From: Azovibrio restrictus DSM 23866
GTDB lineage: Bacteria > Pseudomonadota > Gammaproteobacteria > Burkholderiales > Rhodocyclaceae
Assembly: GCF_000429665.1 (NCBI RefSeq)
Contig: NZ_AUCH01000009.1
Coordinates: forward strand, 62,001 to 126,000
Direction: 5' to 3'
DNA: 64,000 bases
The notes under the pieces were generated by a model. That model was not told where the DNA came from and ran no database searches. It saw only the letters and a program-made list of their open reading frames with translations. A program made the position numbers and the translations under genes. Shown here one piece after another: positions 1-8,478 of this stretch (within the stretch, counting starts at the first letter, position 1; every line of letters starts with the position of its first letter).

Positions 1-1050
1 CAGCCCCAGCCAGTGGCCGGTACGGTGCATGTAGAAGCGCTTGTAGGCGCCGGATTCGATGATCCCGTCCACGCTGCCCGTGAGGAGCTGCAGGTCCGCC
101 ATGCCCTGCACCAGCACCCGCACCGCCGCATCATGGGGCGCCATGAACCCGGCTCCGGGCCGGGTGGCGGCGATGGCGGCGGCCTGGGCCGCCAGGACGA
201 TCTCGTAGCAATCCTTCTGGGCCGCGCTGAAGCGGCCATTGACCGGGAAGGTGCGGGTGATGTCGGCGGCGTAGCCCTCCAGCTCGCAGCCCGCGTCGAT
301 CAGCACCAGACTGCCGTCGGCGAGCAGCTTGTCGTTCTCCACGTAATGGAGGATGCAGGCGTGGGCGCCGCCAGCGACGATCGGGTTGTAGGCGTGGGCG
401 GAGGCGCCCCGACGGCGGAATTCATAGGTGAGCTCGGCTTCCAGCTCGTACTCGGCCAGGCCCGGCCGGCAGGCGGCCATGGCCCGGGCATGGCCGGCGG
501 AGGCGATGTCGGCGGCCCGCTGCATGATCTCCAGCTCCGCCTCGTCCTTGGTGAGGCGCATGGCGTCGAGGACCTGGCGCAGGTCATGGATGGCCGTGGG
601 CGGCCGCTTGCCGGCCCGGGCCTGGCTGCGCACCGCGTTCAAGGCCTGGCCGATGCGGGCGTCCCAGTCCGGATCATGGCCCAGGGCGTGCCAGAGGACG
701 GGACGGTCCGCCATCAGCTGCGGCAGCTTCTCCTCCAGGCTGGTGATGGGCCAGGCTTCGTCGAAGCCGAAGGCCAGCCGCGCCGCCTCGGGACCGTAAC
801 GGAAACCGTCCCAGATTTCCCGCTCCTCGTCCTTCTCCCGGCAGAACAGGATGGACCTGCCGCCCGCCAGCACCAGCACCGCCTCGGGCTCGGGAAAGCC
901 GGTCAGGTACCAGAAATAGGAGTCGAACCGGTAAGGGTGGTGGGTATCCCGGTTACGCACCTGCTCCGGGGCCGTAGGAATGAGGGCGATGCCATCACCT
1001 ACCTGCGCCAGGAGGCGTTGGCGGCGGGCAAAAAAATGGGCGTGTGTCAT
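1..1050 (-). CDS. pepP: Xaa-Pro aminopeptidase PepP (C-terminus cut by window edge)
   Basis: This is a metallopeptidase of family M24B that removes an N-terminal residue preceding proline. About 350 codons are visible of the usual ~440. The N-terminal aminopeptidase-P domain is clear (HPYRFDSYFWYLTGF near residue 32), and the C-terminal pita-bread domain begins with the aspartate metal-ligand region (IDAGCELEGYAADITRTF). The frame runs off the left edge just after FYMHRTGHWLGL, where the first metal-binding histidine lies. The start is the ATG at 1050, because it overlaps the stop of the upstream small gene as ATGA, giving translational coupling. It is the last visible gene of an amgK-murU-zeta-small gene-pepP series. 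The reverse strand of this stretch is also open for a long way, but only this frame gives family motifs. Confidence 0.93.
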   Translation of the reverse strand, partial: MTHAHFFARRQRLLAQVGDGIALIPTAPEQVRNRDTHHPYRFDSYFWYLTGFPEPEAVLVLAGGRSILFCREKDEEREIWDGFRYGPEAARLAFGFDEAWPITSLEEKLPQLMADRPVLWHALGHDPDWDARIGQALNAVRSQARAGKRPPTAIHDLRQVLDAMRLTKDEAELEIMQRAADIASAGHARAMAACRPGLAEYELEAELTYEFRRRGASAHAYNPIVAGGAHACILHYVENDKLLADGSLVLIDAGCELEGYAADITRTFPVNGRFSAAQKDCYEIVLAAQAAAIAATRPGAGFMAPHDAAVRVLVQGMADLQLLTGSVDGIIESGAYKRFYMHRTGHWLGL

Positions 1051-1265
1051 GAAGTTTTGTGGTCCGCAGCGTGTTCTTGCTCGGACGTGACAGGCGTTGA
1101 AATTTGATCGGGTTGCAACAACTCAAGCACTCCGTTTTGACTGATGACCAGCGCCGTGGCTGTTTGGCGGGCAATTTCCCGGGCGCGCAGCGCGGCGCGC
1201 TGCATCGCACCAACGGAAAGACGCAGGTCTTCATCCAGGGCAGTTTCAATCGAGGCTCGGTTCAT
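1047..1265 (-). CDS. Small protein coupled to the zeta-like kinase gene, candidate antitoxin
   Basis: A 72-residue, mostly helical, soluble protein beginning MNRASIETALDEDLRLSV. It starts at the ATG at 1265, which overlaps the zeta-like stop codon as ATGA, and ends with another ATGA overlap on pepP, so it is translationally tied to both neighbours. An alternative ATG six codons upstream (1283) is less likely given the overlap. Location and size suggest an antitoxin or accessory partner of the zeta-like kinase. The order is kinase first, small gene second, the reverse of epsilon-zeta or PezAT. I do not recognise the family with certainty, and no DNA-binding motif is evident. Its frame is intact although the kinase frame next to it is broken. 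Confidence 0.7.
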   Translation of the reverse strand: MNRASIETALDEDLRLSVGAMQRAALRAREIARQTATALVISQNGVLELLQPDQISTPVTSEQEHAADHKTS

Positions 1266-1799
1266 GGGGTTTTTTCGCTCCAATCCAGCAGGGTGGGAGT
1301 CAAGCCGCTGTTATCGTAAAGCATCCAGGCATCGACCCGAGGCGCGTAATGGTGATGAAAGTTTTCCAGGCCGGCGTGATAGCGACGACGGATCACCGGC
1401 TCGGGAATATGGTGCCCACCCTGGCGAACCCGTTGCGCAACCCGGGCGACAGCCTCCTCCGGACTCTCGAGACGCAGGAATATGAGCTTGACGCGATAGC
1501 CTGCCGCCTGCCAGGCGCTGATGTAACGCAAGTAAATGCGCCCCGACAGGGTCGGTTTCAAAGGCAAAGCTTGCCCGCGCCGCAAAATGGCGGGCCAGCC
1601 CCTGCAGCATCAGGCGGGCCGCCGGCAGGGCTGCAGATTCGGGAGAAAAAGGGGCAAGCCCTGCTGCAATCAAGTCTGCATTGACGAAAACAGGGCAGCT
1701 GGCCTCATTGGGCAAAAACTCCCGGGCAAAAGTCGTTTTCCCCGCCCCGTTTGGCCCGGCAATGATCAGGACTCGTGGCGCCCGGCTCACCGCGCACAC
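1262..1799 (-). pseudogene. Zeta-toxin-family kinase, interrupted by one frameshift
   Basis: Two overlapping frames together make one zeta-type P-loop kinase of about 179 residues. The first frame, from ATG 1799, carries the Walker A motif GPNGAGKTTF, the following VNADLIAAGLAPFSPE segment and the strand SFAFET. The family continuation (TLSGRIYLRYISAWQAAGY, then KLIFLRLESPEEAVARVAQRVRQGGH, RRRYHAGLENF and YDNSG) lies in the next frame and ends at 1262. One extra base around 1550-1556 separates them; removing it restores a full-length protein. Without a frame correction the first frame runs on as an unrelated tail. Known zeta toxins phosphorylate UDP-N-acetylglucosamine; chromosomal relatives are less well characterised. 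It could be a genuine pseudogene, a sequencing error or, less likely, a recoding site. Confidence 0.82.
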
Positions 1800-1863
1800 A
1801 CCGAAAACCTCCGCAGAGGTGCCGCTCCGCAGACAACATCCACCTGGCGCCGGCTCGGGGAAA

Positions 1864-2538
1864 TCATTTTGAAAGCAGCTCTTGATCGAGCTCCCTCAGC
1901 CGTTCCGGCGTGCCCACATCCACCCAGCGGCCCCCGTGCCGTTCGCCGCTCACCTGGCCCGCGTCGGCGGCTGTCCGCAGCAGGGGCGCCAGCTTGGCGG
2001 GTTGGTCCGGGTCCAGGCCGGCGAACAGGGCCGGGACATAGATGCCGATGCCGGCAAAGGTGAGGCGGCCAGCCTCCTGGTTGCCCACCCGCCCATCCAC
2101 CAGGGCGAAGTCGCCGGCCGGGTGGTGGGGAGGGTTATCCACCAGCACCAGGTGCGCGAGCCGGCCCTGCATGTCCAGGGCCAGGGCGGCGGCCGGGTCC
2201 CAGTCGCAGAAGATGTCGCCATTGAGCACCAGGAAGGGCTCATGCCCCAGGAGCGGCAGGGCCCGGGCGATGCCGCCGGCGGTTTCCAGGGCCCCCGGGG
2301 GTTCAGGCGAGTAGCGGATATCCAGGTCCCAGGCGCCGCCGTCACCGAGGGCGGCGGGAATCTGCTCCCCCAGGTGGGCGTGGTTGATCACCACCTGACG
2401 GCAGCCGGCCCGGGCCAGGCGCTCCAGGTGCCAGACGATCAGGGGTTTGCCGCCCACGGGCAGCAGGGGTTTGGGCGTGTGGTCGGTGAGGGGCCGCATG
2501 CGTTCGCCGCGGCCCGCTGCCAGGATCATGGCGCGCAT
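1864..2538 (-). CDS. murU: N-acetylmuramate-1-phosphate uridylyltransferase MurU
   Basis: This nucleotidyltransferase converts MurNAc-alpha-1-phosphate plus UTP to UDP-MurNAc in the peptidoglycan recycling route that bypasses de novo UDP-MurNAc synthesis and so escapes fosfomycin. The 224-residue protein has the nucleotide-binding signature LAAGRGERMRPLT at the N-terminus, followed by PKPLLPVGGKPL, a metal-binding LNGDIF segment, and a C-terminal WVDVGTPERL typical of the family. The start is the ATG at 2538, 8 bases after the amgK stop. The two genes form the AmgK-MurU pair seen beside lptD in pseudomonads and many betaproteobacteria. A plain sugar-1-phosphate nucleotidyltransferase annotation is the alternative, but the coupling with amgK makes MurU most likely. 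Confidence 0.9.
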   Translation of the reverse strand: MRAMILAAGRGERMRPLTDHTPKPLLPVGGKPLIVWHLERLARAGCRQVVINHAHLGEQIPAALGDGGAWDLDIRYSPEPPGALETAGGIARALPLLGHEPFLVLNGDIFCDWDPAAALALDMQGRLAHLVLVDNPPHHPAGDFALVDGRVGNQEAGRLTFAGIGIYVPALFAGLDPDQPAKLAPLLRTAADAGQVSGERHGGRWVDVGTPERLRELDQELLSK

Positions 2539-2546
2539 GTGTGGGC

Positions 2547-3572
2547 TCAGAAGGTCAGCCCGGCTTCCAGGGGCTTGTCTTCCAGTTCGTCCAGGAGGAT
2601 CAGCAGGGGCTTCAGGGCGATGTAGCGCCCCGCCACCTTGCGGGCATAGCCGATGAAACGGGGCAGGTCGGTGCTGTAGTTTTCCTTGCCGTCCCGGTAC
2701 TTGAGGCGGCAGAAGATGCCCAGCACCTTCAGGTGGCGCTGCAGGCCCATCCACTCGTAGGCCTGCCAGAATTCGCCGAAATCCTCGGGCACCGGCAGGC
2801 CGGCGGCCCGGGCCTTTTCCCAGTAGCGCACCACCCAGTCGATTTCCTGCTCCTCGTCCCAAGAGATGAAGGCGTCCCGGAACAGGGAAACCACGTCATA
2901 GGTGATGGGGCCATAGACCGCGTCCTGGAAATCCAGCACGCCGGGCACCAGGCTGGCCTCGCTCTCCACGACCATCAGGTTTCTCGGCATGAAGTCCCGG
3001 TGCACGAACACCCGTGGCTGGGCCAGGGCAGAATCCACCAGCAGCTGGAAGGTGTTGTCCAGGGTCTGGCGCTGCTTGTCAGTAAGCTCCCGGCCCAGGT
3101 GGCGGCCGATGTACCACTCGGGAAACAGGTTCATCTCCCGGCGCAGCAGGGCCTCGTCATAGGGGGGCAGCACGTCCGGGCGGGAGGCCAGTTGCCAGCG
3201 CACCAGCACGTCCAGCACCGGACGCATCAGGGTGTCGGCCAGGGCCGGCTCGGCGTTGAAGGCGGCCAGGTAGCCGATGCGCCCCAGGTCGGTGAGCACC
3301 AGGAAACCGCTCTCCAGGTCCTCGATCTCCACCTTCGGGCCATGGATACCGGCCTCGGCCAGGAGCCCGGCCACCTGCACGAAGGGGCGGCTGTTCTCCT
3401 TGTCGGGCGGCGCATCCATCAGGATGCGGGTGCTGCCGTCCGGCAGGGTGAGGCGGAAATAACGGCGGAAGCTGGCGTCGGCGGAGGCCGGGGCGATGCC
3501 GATTTCGGCACCGGGATACAGGGGGGCGACGCGGGCGGCCACCCATTCTTGCAGTTGTTTGTCGCGGGACAT
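2547..3572 (-). CDS. amgK: N-acetylmuramate/N-acetylglucosamine kinase AmgK
   Basis: A 341-residue kinase with the aminoglycoside-phosphotransferase fold. The catalytic loop VHRDFMPRNL is near residue 192 and the magnesium-binding LDFQDAVYGP follows about 25 residues later. AmgK phosphorylates the anomeric position of MurNAc (and GlcNAc), giving the substrate for MurU, whose gene follows directly. The start at 3572 gives the expected N-terminus (MSRDKQLQEW). It is the first gene of the leftward operon and is divergent from lptD across about 97 bases. Family members are often labelled aminoglycoside phosphotransferase; the MurU neighbour argues for the recycling role rather than drug resistance. 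Confidence 0.9.
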   Translation of the reverse strand: MSRDKQLQEWVAARVAPLYPGAEIGIAPASADASFRRYFRLTLPDGSTRILMDAPPDKENSRPFVQVAGLLAEAGIHGPKVEIEDLESGFLVLTDLGRIGYLAAFNAEPALADTLMRPVLDVLVRWQLASRPDVLPPYDEALLRREMNLFPEWYIGRHLGRELTDKQRQTLDNTFQLLVDSALAQPRVFVHRDFMPRNLMVVESEASLVPGVLDFQDAVYGPITYDVVSLFRDAFISWDEEQEIDWVVRYWEKARAAGLPVPEDFGEFWQAYEWMGLQRHLKVLGIFCRLKYRDGKENYSTDLPRFIGYARKVAGRYIALKPLLILLDELEDKPLEAGLTF

Positions 3573-3669
3573 GTGGACCGGAAGGGTTCGATGTAAAATG
3601 CTGCGATTCTAGCACCGGGCAACGCCCGTTCTGCCCCAGGCCCACGCTCCCTGCCCTGAACCTTTGCCC
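3573..3669. promoter_or_regulatory. Divergent promoter region between amgK and lptD
   Basis: The only non-coding DNA between the leftward amgK operon and the rightward lptD operon. On the plus strand a TAAAAT hexamer at 3593-3598 could be a -10 for lptD. On the minus strand TAGAAT (plus-strand ATTCTA, 3606-3611) could be a -10 for amgK. Neither has a convincing TTGACA-like -35, so exact promoters are not supported. Confidence 0.35.
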
Positions 3670-6174
3670 ATGACCGGACATCCCCGCCGCCGCCTCGCCC
3701 TCCTGCTCGCCTGCCTGTTTTCCGGCGGCCAGCTGGCCCAGGCGGCGCCCTCGATGGCCTCCAGCCTCTCCCTCACCAGCCCCCAGCCCGAACTGCCGTC
3801 CGGGGACGAGCCTTCGCGCCTGGTCCCCGTCATGCCCGACCGGCTGCCGGACCGCTTCCGGGACCAGGCCGTAGCCGCCCCCCTGGCCCTGCGCCAGAGC
3901 CGCAGCCTGCAGGCGCCGCCCCCGGGGCAGCGCCCCGCCCAGATCAGGCTGGCCAGGGCCGGAGACAGGAAGAAAGACAAGGAGAGCCGGCCCTCCTTCA
4001 TCATTGCCGACCGGATCGAGGGCCAGACCGACACGGCCACCCGGGCCGAAGGCAATGCGGAGCTGCGCAAGGCCGACACCCTGCTGTTTGCCGACAAGCT
4101 CACCTACCGCCCCCTGGAAGACGAAATCGAGGCCGAAGGCCAGGTACGCCTGACCCAGGAAGGCGCCGAGGTGAGCGGCCCCTACCTGAAGCTCAAGCTG
4201 GCAGACCAGGTGGGCTACTTCGACCAGGCCGAGTACCAGATCAGCCGCATGGTCAGCAACACCAACAACGAGAATTCCCCAGCCCCCGGCCTGGCCACGC
4301 CCCTGCCGGCCCTGCCCCAGCGCCTGAGCACCGCCTACGGTCAGGCGGAACGCATCAATTTCGAGGGGGAGAACCAGTTCCGCATCGAACAGGGCACCTA
4401 CTCCACCTGCAAACCCGGGGAGATGGACTGGTTCGCCAAGAGCAGCGAGATCAAGCTCGATTACGACCGCAACCGGGGCGAATCCAGCCATACCGCCGTG
4501 TATTTCAAGGACGTGCCCTTCATCTACACGCCCTACCTGGATTTCCCCCTCAACAACCAGCGCAAGTCGGGGATCCTGGCTCCCTCCTTCGCCTCATCCA
4601 CCCGTACCGGTTTCGACTTCTCGATTCCCTACTACTGGAACATCGCCCCCAACTACGACGCCACCTTCACCCCCCGGGCCATGGTCAAGCGCGGGATGCA
4701 GCTGGGCACGGAGCTGCGCCACCTGGGGGAATACAGCAACACCGAGGCCCAGTTCGAGTACATGTCCCGGGACAAGGAGTTCGGCGACCGGCGCTATGCC
4801 TACAGCCTCAAGCACGCCCAGGCCCTGGGCTACGGCTTCAGCACCAGCATCAACTGGAACGGGGTTTCCGACGACGACTACTTCACCGACCTGTCCTCCC
4901 GGGTGGTACAGACTTCCAAACGGCAGCTGCCCAAGGAATTCAACCTGGGCTATGGCCAGGCCTGGTGGAGCGCTGGCCTGCAAACCCTGCGCTACCAGAC
5001 CCTGAACCCCAGTGACAAGGATGCCATCAACCAGCCCTATTTCATCGAACCCCGCATCAACTTCAATGCCCGGGTGCCTGAATGGAACGGACTGGACCTC
5101 CAGGCCATCGGCCAGTACACCAAGTTCACCCATCCCACTGCCGAGCAGGGGGAGCGCACGGTCTTTTACCCCCAGCTGTCCCTGCCCTACATCCAGCCGG
5201 GCTACTACATCACCCCCAAGATCGGCGTGCATGCCACCCGCTACCAGCTCTCCCAGCGGGCCGAGGGCCTGCCCGACAGCCTGCAGCGCACCCTGCCCAT
5301 CTTCAGCCTGGATGCGGGGCTGATCTTCGAACGGGACACCGAGCTGGCGGGCAGCAACTGGACCCAGACCCTGGAGCCCCGGCTCTACTACCTGCACGTC
5401 CCCTACAAGGATCAGAGCCGCTACCCCCTGTTCGACACCAGCCTGGCCGATTTCAATTTCAGCCAGATCTTCAGCGAGAACCGCTTCAGCGGCTATGACC
5501 GGGTGGCCAACGCCAACCAGCTCACCGCCGCCCTCACCAGCCGCCTGATCGATCCCAGCACCGGGGCGGAACGCCTGCGGGCCATGATCGGCCAGCGCTA
5601 CTACTTCTCTGACCCCAGGGTGGGGCTGCCCGGGGAAACCCTGCTGCAGGACAAGTTCTCCGACTTCCTGGCCGCCTTCTCCGGCCAGGTGGCGCCCAAG
5701 ACCTATGTGGACATGGCCTGGGAGTACGACTTCAACCGTTCCAGCAACGAACGCTTCTCCCTGGGCGCCCGCTACCAGCCGGCCCACGGCCAGGTGATCT
5801 CCGCCGCCTACCGCTACAACCGGGGCGCCGTGGAGCAGAACCAGGGCACCATGGATCAGATCGACCTGGCAGCTCAATGGAACCTCTCGGGCCGTTGGCA
5901 CGTGGTGGGCCGCTACAACTACGCCTTCGACAGCTCGCGGCTGGTGGAAGGCATTGCCGGGCTGGAATACAACGCCGGCTGCTGGGTCGGCCGCTTCGTG
6001 GCCCAGCGCCTGGAGTCCACCGCCGGCTCCCCCAACACCAGCTTCTTCTTCCAGCTGGAACTCAACGATTTCGGCCAGATCGGCTCCAATCCCATCCAGA
6101 TGCTGCGCCGCAGCGTTCCCGGTTACAGCAAGATCAACGAACTGCCCTCGGGCAGCCTCCTGAGTGACGAGTAA
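3670..6174 (+). CDS. lptD: LPS-assembly outer membrane protein LptD
   Basis: The outer-membrane beta-barrel that, plugged by LptE, inserts lipopolysaccharide into the outer leaflet. The 834-residue product starts at ATG 3670 with a Sec signal peptide ending near QLAQA; a TTG two codons upstream is possible but weaker. A jellyroll OstA/LptA-like domain follows (IADRIEGQTDTATRAEG onward), then the large barrel (PYLDFPLNNQRKSGIL and many aromatic beta strands). The mature protein has only two cysteines, in STCKPGE (about residue 246) and AGCWVG (about residue 771). These match the positions of E. coli C173 and C725, so a single long-range disulfide is expected instead of two. It heads the lptD-surA-pdxA-rsmA series. 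Confidence 0.96.
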   Translation: MTGHPRRRLALLLACLFSGGQLAQAAPSMASSLSLTSPQPELPSGDEPSRLVPVMPDRLPDRFRDQAVAAPLALRQSRSLQAPPPGQRPAQIRLARAGDRKKDKESRPSFIIADRIEGQTDTATRAEGNAELRKADTLLFADKLTYRPLEDEIEAEGQVRLTQEGAEVSGPYLKLKLADQVGYFDQAEYQISRMVSNTNNENSPAPGLATPLPALPQRLSTAYGQAERINFEGENQFRIEQGTYSTCKPGEMDWFAKSSEIKLDYDRNRGESSHTAVYFKDVPFIYTPYLDFPLNNQRKSGILAPSFASSTRTGFDFSIPYYWNIAPNYDATFTPRAMVKRGMQLGTELRHLGEYSNTEAQFEYMSRDKEFGDRRYAYSLKHAQALGYGFSTSINWNGVSDDDYFTDLSSRVVQTSKRQLPKEFNLGYGQAWWSAGLQTLRYQTLNPSDKDAINQPYFIEPRINFNARVPEWNGLDLQAIGQYTKFTHPTAEQGERTVFYPQLSLPYIQPGYYITPKIGVHATRYQLSQRAEGLPDSLQRTLPIFSLDAGLIFERDTELAGSNWTQTLEPRLYYLHVPYKDQSRYPLFDTSLADFNFSQIFSENRFSGYDRVANANQLTAALTSRLIDPSTGAERLRAMIGQRYYFSDPRVGLPGETLLQDKFSDFLAAFSGQVAPKTYVDMAWEYDFNRSSNERFSLGARYQPAHGQVISAAYRYNRGAVEQNQGTMDQIDLAAQWNLSGRWHVVGRYNYAFDSSRLVEGIAGLEYNAGCWVGRFVAQRLESTAGSPNTSFFFQLELNDFGQIGSNPIQMLRRSVPGYSKINELPSGSLLSDE

Positions 6175-6178
6175 ACCC

Positions 6179-7480
6179 ATGCGCAAACCCCTCAGCACCG
6201 CCCTGTTCCTCCTGGCCGGCCTGCTTGCCGCCCCCCAGCTCCAGGCCCGCTCCCAGGTGGTGGAAGCCGACCGGATCGTGGCCGTGGTCGGCAGTGACGC
6301 CATCACCTTCTCAGAGCTCCAGGCCCGGCTCCAGTCGGCCCTGGCCCAGCTGCAGCGCCAGGGCACGCCGCTGCCCCCTCAGGAGGTGCTGGAACGGCAG
6401 ATGCTGGAACGCATGATCATCGACCGGGCCCAGCTCCAGGCGGCAGCGGAACTGGGACTGCGGGTGGACGACCAGCAGCTGGAACAGACCATTGCCCGCA
6501 TTGCCGCCAACAACAAGCTGACCCTGGCCCAGTTCAAGGCCGCCCTACAGAAGGACGGCATCCCCTACGCCCGGTTCCGGGAAGAAATCCGCGATGAAAT
6601 CACCATCTCCCGCCTGCGGGACCGGGAAGTGGACAGCCGCCTGGTGATTTCCGACGCCGAGATCGACAACTTCCTGACCCAGGCCGGGACCTCCGGCAAG
6701 CTGGAGGAGTACCAGGTCGCCCACATCCTCATGCGCGCCCCCGAATCGGCCAGTCCGGAGCAGCTGCAGAAGCTCAAGACCAAGGCGGAAGGGGTGTTGA
6801 AGCGCATCCGCAACGGTGAGAACTTCGCCGAACTGGCCGCCGCCTATTCCGACGCCCCCGACGCCCTCCAGGGCGGCAACCTGGGTTGGCGCACCCTGGA
6901 CCGGATGCCCGGCATGTTTGCCGAAGCCGCCGCCAAACTGCAACCGGACGGGGTCAGCGAACTGCTGCGTTCCCCCAACGGTTTCCACATCGTCAAGCTG
7001 GTAGCCAAGCGGGGCGGCGACAAGGCCGACGGCGGCGTGCGCCAGACCCGGGCCCGGCACATCCTGATCCGGGTCAGCGAGGTGGTTTCCGAAGCCGACG
7101 CCCGGCGCCGCCTGGAAGACCTGCGCGAACGGCTCAAGCATGGGGAAGACTTCGCCGAACTGGCCCGCCTCTATTCCCAGGACGGTTCCGCCGCCAAGGG
7201 CGGAGAACTGGGCTGGGTCAATCCCGGCGACACGGTGCCCGAATTCGAACGGGGCATGGATGCCCTGCAAGAAGGGGAAGTGAGCCCGGTGATCCAGTCC
7301 CCCTTCGGTTTCCACATCATCAAGGTGGAAGAGCGCCGCACCCAGGACATGAGCCAGGAAAAGCAGCGGCTGGCCGCCCGCCAGGCCCTGCGCGAACGCA
7401 AGATGGACGAGGCCTATCAGGACTGGCTGCGTCAGCTGCGCGACAAGACCTACGTGGAATACCGCCTGGAAGAACAATGA
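6179..7480 (+). CDS. surA: Periplasmic chaperone/peptidyl-prolyl isomerase SurA
   Basis: Periplasmic chaperone that escorts outer-membrane proteins, including LptD, to the BAM complex. The 433-residue protein starts at ATG 6179 with a signal peptide (RKPLSTALFLLAGLLAAP, cleavage near QLQA). An N-terminal SurA domain follows (VVGSDAITFSELQARL), then two parvulin domains starting at VAHILMR and ARHILIRVS, each ending with the GFHI(V/I)K signature. A GTG at 6164, inside the end of lptD, is an alternative start, but the signal peptide begins at the ATG. It lies 4 bases after lptD, and its stop overlaps the pdxA start as ATGA. Confidence 0.95.
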   Translation: MRKPLSTALFLLAGLLAAPQLQARSQVVEADRIVAVVGSDAITFSELQARLQSALAQLQRQGTPLPPQEVLERQMLERMIIDRAQLQAAAELGLRVDDQQLEQTIARIAANNKLTLAQFKAALQKDGIPYARFREEIRDEITISRLRDREVDSRLVISDAEIDNFLTQAGTSGKLEEYQVAHILMRAPESASPEQLQKLKTKAEGVLKRIRNGENFAELAAAYSDAPDALQGGNLGWRTLDRMPGMFAEAAAKLQPDGVSELLRSPNGFHIVKLVAKRGGDKADGGVRQTRARHILIRVSEVVSEADARRRLEDLRERLKHGEDFAELARLYSQDGSAAKGGELGWVNPGDTVPEFERGMDALQEGEVSPVIQSPFGFHIIKVEERRTQDMSQEKQRLAARQALRERKMDEAYQDWLRQLRDKTYVEYRLEEQ

Positions 7481-8478
7481 CCCGCCCCCTGATCGCCGTC
7501 ACCTCGGGGGAACCGGCGGGCATCGGCCCCGACCTCTGCCTGCGCCTGGCGGAAACCGACTGTGGTGCCCACCCCCTGGTGCTCTGCGACCGGGACCTGC
7601 TGGCGGCCCGGGCGGCCCAGCTCAAGCTGCACGTGGCCCTGCGCGACTATGTGCCCGGCCGCGCCTACCTGCCCGGGGTCCTGGACGTGCTGCACCGCCC
7701 GCTGGTGGCGCCCTGCCAGGCCGGCCACCTGGATCCGGCCAACGGCCCCTACGTCCTGGGCCTGCTCAACGCCGCCCTGGGAGGCTGCCTGCATGAGGAA
7801 TTCGATGCCATGGTCACCGCCCCAGTGCATAAGGGAGTGATCAACGAAGCCGGCATCCCCTTCACCGGCCACACGGAATACCTGGCCGAAAAAACCCGCA
7901 CCCCGAAAGTAGTCATGATGCTGGCCGGCGACACCGGCCGCGGCCCCCTGCGGGTGGCCCTCGCCACCACCCACCTGCCCCTGCGGGAAGTGGCCGACGC
8001 CATCACCCCGGCCAGCCTGACCCAGGTGATCCGCATCCTGCACAAGGACCTGCAGCGCAAATACGGGCTGGCCACCCCGCGCATCCTGGTCACCGGCCTC
8101 AACCCCCACGCCGGCGAAGGGGGGCACCTGGGCCGGGAGGAACTGGACGTCATCGCCCCGGTGCTGGAACAGCTGCGCCAGGAAGGCCTGCAGCTCATCG
8201 GCCCCCTGCCCGCCGACACCCTGTTTACCCCGCCCATCCTGGCCCAGGGGGACGCAGTGCTGGCCATGTACCACGACCAGGGCCTGGCGCCCCTCAAGTA
8301 CGCCACCTTCGGTAAGGGCATCAACGTCACCCTGGGGCTGCCCGTCATCCGCACCTCGGTGGACCACGGCACCGCCCTGGACCTGGCCGGCAGCGGCCGC
8401 GCCGACCCGGGCAGCCTGTTCGAGGCGCTCCGGGAAGCCGCCCGGATGGCCCAATGCGCCCCGCGAAAGACTTCATGA
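7477..8478 (+). CDS. pdxA: 4-hydroxythreonine-4-phosphate dehydrogenase PdxA
   Basis: NAD-dependent, metal-using enzyme of pyridoxal 5'-phosphate synthesis in the DXP-dependent pathway. The 333-residue protein opens with PLIAVTSGEPAGIGPD and carries the metal and substrate motifs VHKG, FTGHTE, NPHAGEGG and YHDQGLAPLK, with the usual VDHGTALD near the C-terminus. The length is normal. The ATG at 7477 overlaps the surA TGA, and the stop overlaps the start of rsmA, so the three genes are coupled. This is the order found in E. coli and many proteobacteria. Confidence 0.96.
   Translation: MTRPLIAVTSGEPAGIGPDLCLRLAETDCGAHPLVLCDRDLLAARAAQLKLHVALRDYVPGRAYLPGVLDVLHRPLVAPCQAGHLDPANGPYVLGLLNAALGGCLHEEFDAMVTAPVHKGVINEAGIPFTGHTEYLAEKTRTPKVVMMLAGDTGRGPLRVALATTHLPLREVADAITPASLTQVIRILHKDLQRKYGLATPRILVTGLNPHAGEGGHLGREELDVIAPVLEQLRQEGLQLIGPLPADTLFTPPILAQGDAVLAMYHDQGLAPLKYATFGKGINVTLGLPVIRTSVDHGTALDLAGSGRADPGSLFEALREAARMAQCAPRKTS

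Noticed and set aside
13..1107. Long plus-strand open frame opposite pepP
   Set aside because: Glycine- and histidine-rich translation without motifs; the minus strand encodes a clear PepP. Such antisense frames are common in this high-GC sequence.
4594..6366. Minus-strand open frame of about 590 codons opposite lptD
   Set aside because: Antisense shadow crossing the lptD-surA boundary.
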